Shown here piece by piece: positions 63,637 through 64,000 of a DNA stretch of 64,000 nt (its first letter is position 1; each line of letters starts with the position of its first letter). Both the position numbers and the translations under genes were made by a program. The notes under the pieces were generated by a model. The model was not told where the DNA came from. It made no database searches and saw nothing but the letters and a program-made list of their open reading frames with translations. The stretch comes from Perca fluviatilis (Eukaryota > Chordata > Actinopteri > Perciformes > Percidae), in assembly GCF_010015445.1 (NCBI RefSeq), contig NC_053134.1, positions 3,071,620-3,135,619 of the forward strand, given 5' to 3'.

Positions 63637-64000
63637 CAGTACAGGCCAAAAGTTTGGACACACCTTCTCATTCAATGCGTTTCCTTTTTATTTTCATGAC
63701 TATTTACATTGTAGATTCTCACTGAAGGCATCAAAACTATGAATGAACACATATGGAATTATGTACTTAACAAAGTGTGAAATAACTGAAGACATGTCTT
63801 ATATTTTAGATTCTTCAAAGTAGCCACCCTTTGCTTTTTTTATTAATAAGGGAAAAACTTCCACTAATGAACGCTGACAAAGCACACCTGTGAAGGTAAA
63901 ACCATTTCAGGTGACTACCTCATGAAGCTCATTGAGAGATCACCAAGGGTTTGCAGAGTTATCAAAAAAAGCAAAGGGTGGCTACTTTGAAGAATTATAA
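63637..64000 (+). mobile_element. Tc1-like MITE, palindromic, cut by the window edge
   Basis: TA at 63635-63636, then CAGTACAGGCCAAAAGTTTG. After 63837 the sequence turns back on itself: AAAGGGTGGCTACTTTGAAG at 63974 complements CTTCAAAGTAGCCACCCTTT at 63813. The right arm in plus orientation still reads GFAELSKKAKGGYFEEL before a stop, like the C-terminus of a Tc1-type transposase. Confidence 0.85.

Overview
The window looks like a percomorph teleost fish chromosome. There are no operons or bacterial signals. Host coding sequence is split into short exons with GT-AG introns. Dinucleotide and tetranucleotide microsatellites are very dense. The interspersed repeats are those typical of bony fish: Tc1/mariner with a DD34E transposase, hAT, PIF/Harbinger-type and TTAA-type MITEs, L1- and L2-like LINE remnants, tRNA-derived SINEs and a solo LTR. 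Family names come from sequence features and memory; no database search was possible.

Layout. 1-9.4 kb is repeat-rich: a 39-bp minisatellite, a three-level nest of DNA transposons (2305-5913), and long CT, TA/TG and GT arrays. 9.5-21.6 kb probably carries a minus-strand gene. It has a CpG-rich first exon with a signal peptide (about 21.6-21.1 kb) and a phase-compatible second exon (9769-9468), and the intron between them is filled with MITEs, a 46-bp minisatellite and a second Tc1 element. 22-31 kb has no recognised gene: L1 and hAT remnants, a solo LTR and T-rich tandem duplications.

31.4-38.5 kb is one array of about 33 copies of a 46-bp unit. It is split by a 5.55-kb element with perfect 22-bp terminal inverted repeats and TA duplications. 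That element carries spliced exons resembling the C-terminal region of a multicopy fish SAMD3-like family. 38.5-56.4 kb is a tandem segmental duplication. Copy A (39320-44347) is a complete nine-exon, 256-residue tetraspanin gene. Copy B (50010-55508) is a degenerate paralogue without exons 2-5 and with two exon-8 copies, one holding a stop codon. 56.4-64 kb returns to repeats: a 40-bp minisatellite, a GT array, a hAT element with perfect 8-bp target duplications, and palindromic Tc1-like MITEs running off the right edge.

How the parts relate. The only clearly functional gene is tetraspanin A, a four-pass membrane organiser. Its intron 5 begins with (AC)n and ends with (GT)n, an arrangement known to let an intron fold and bring its splice sites together. 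Much of the rest is transposons inserted into transposons and minisatellites that expanded inside dispersed repeats. In two cases an unexpanded copy of the parent repeat lies elsewhere in the window.
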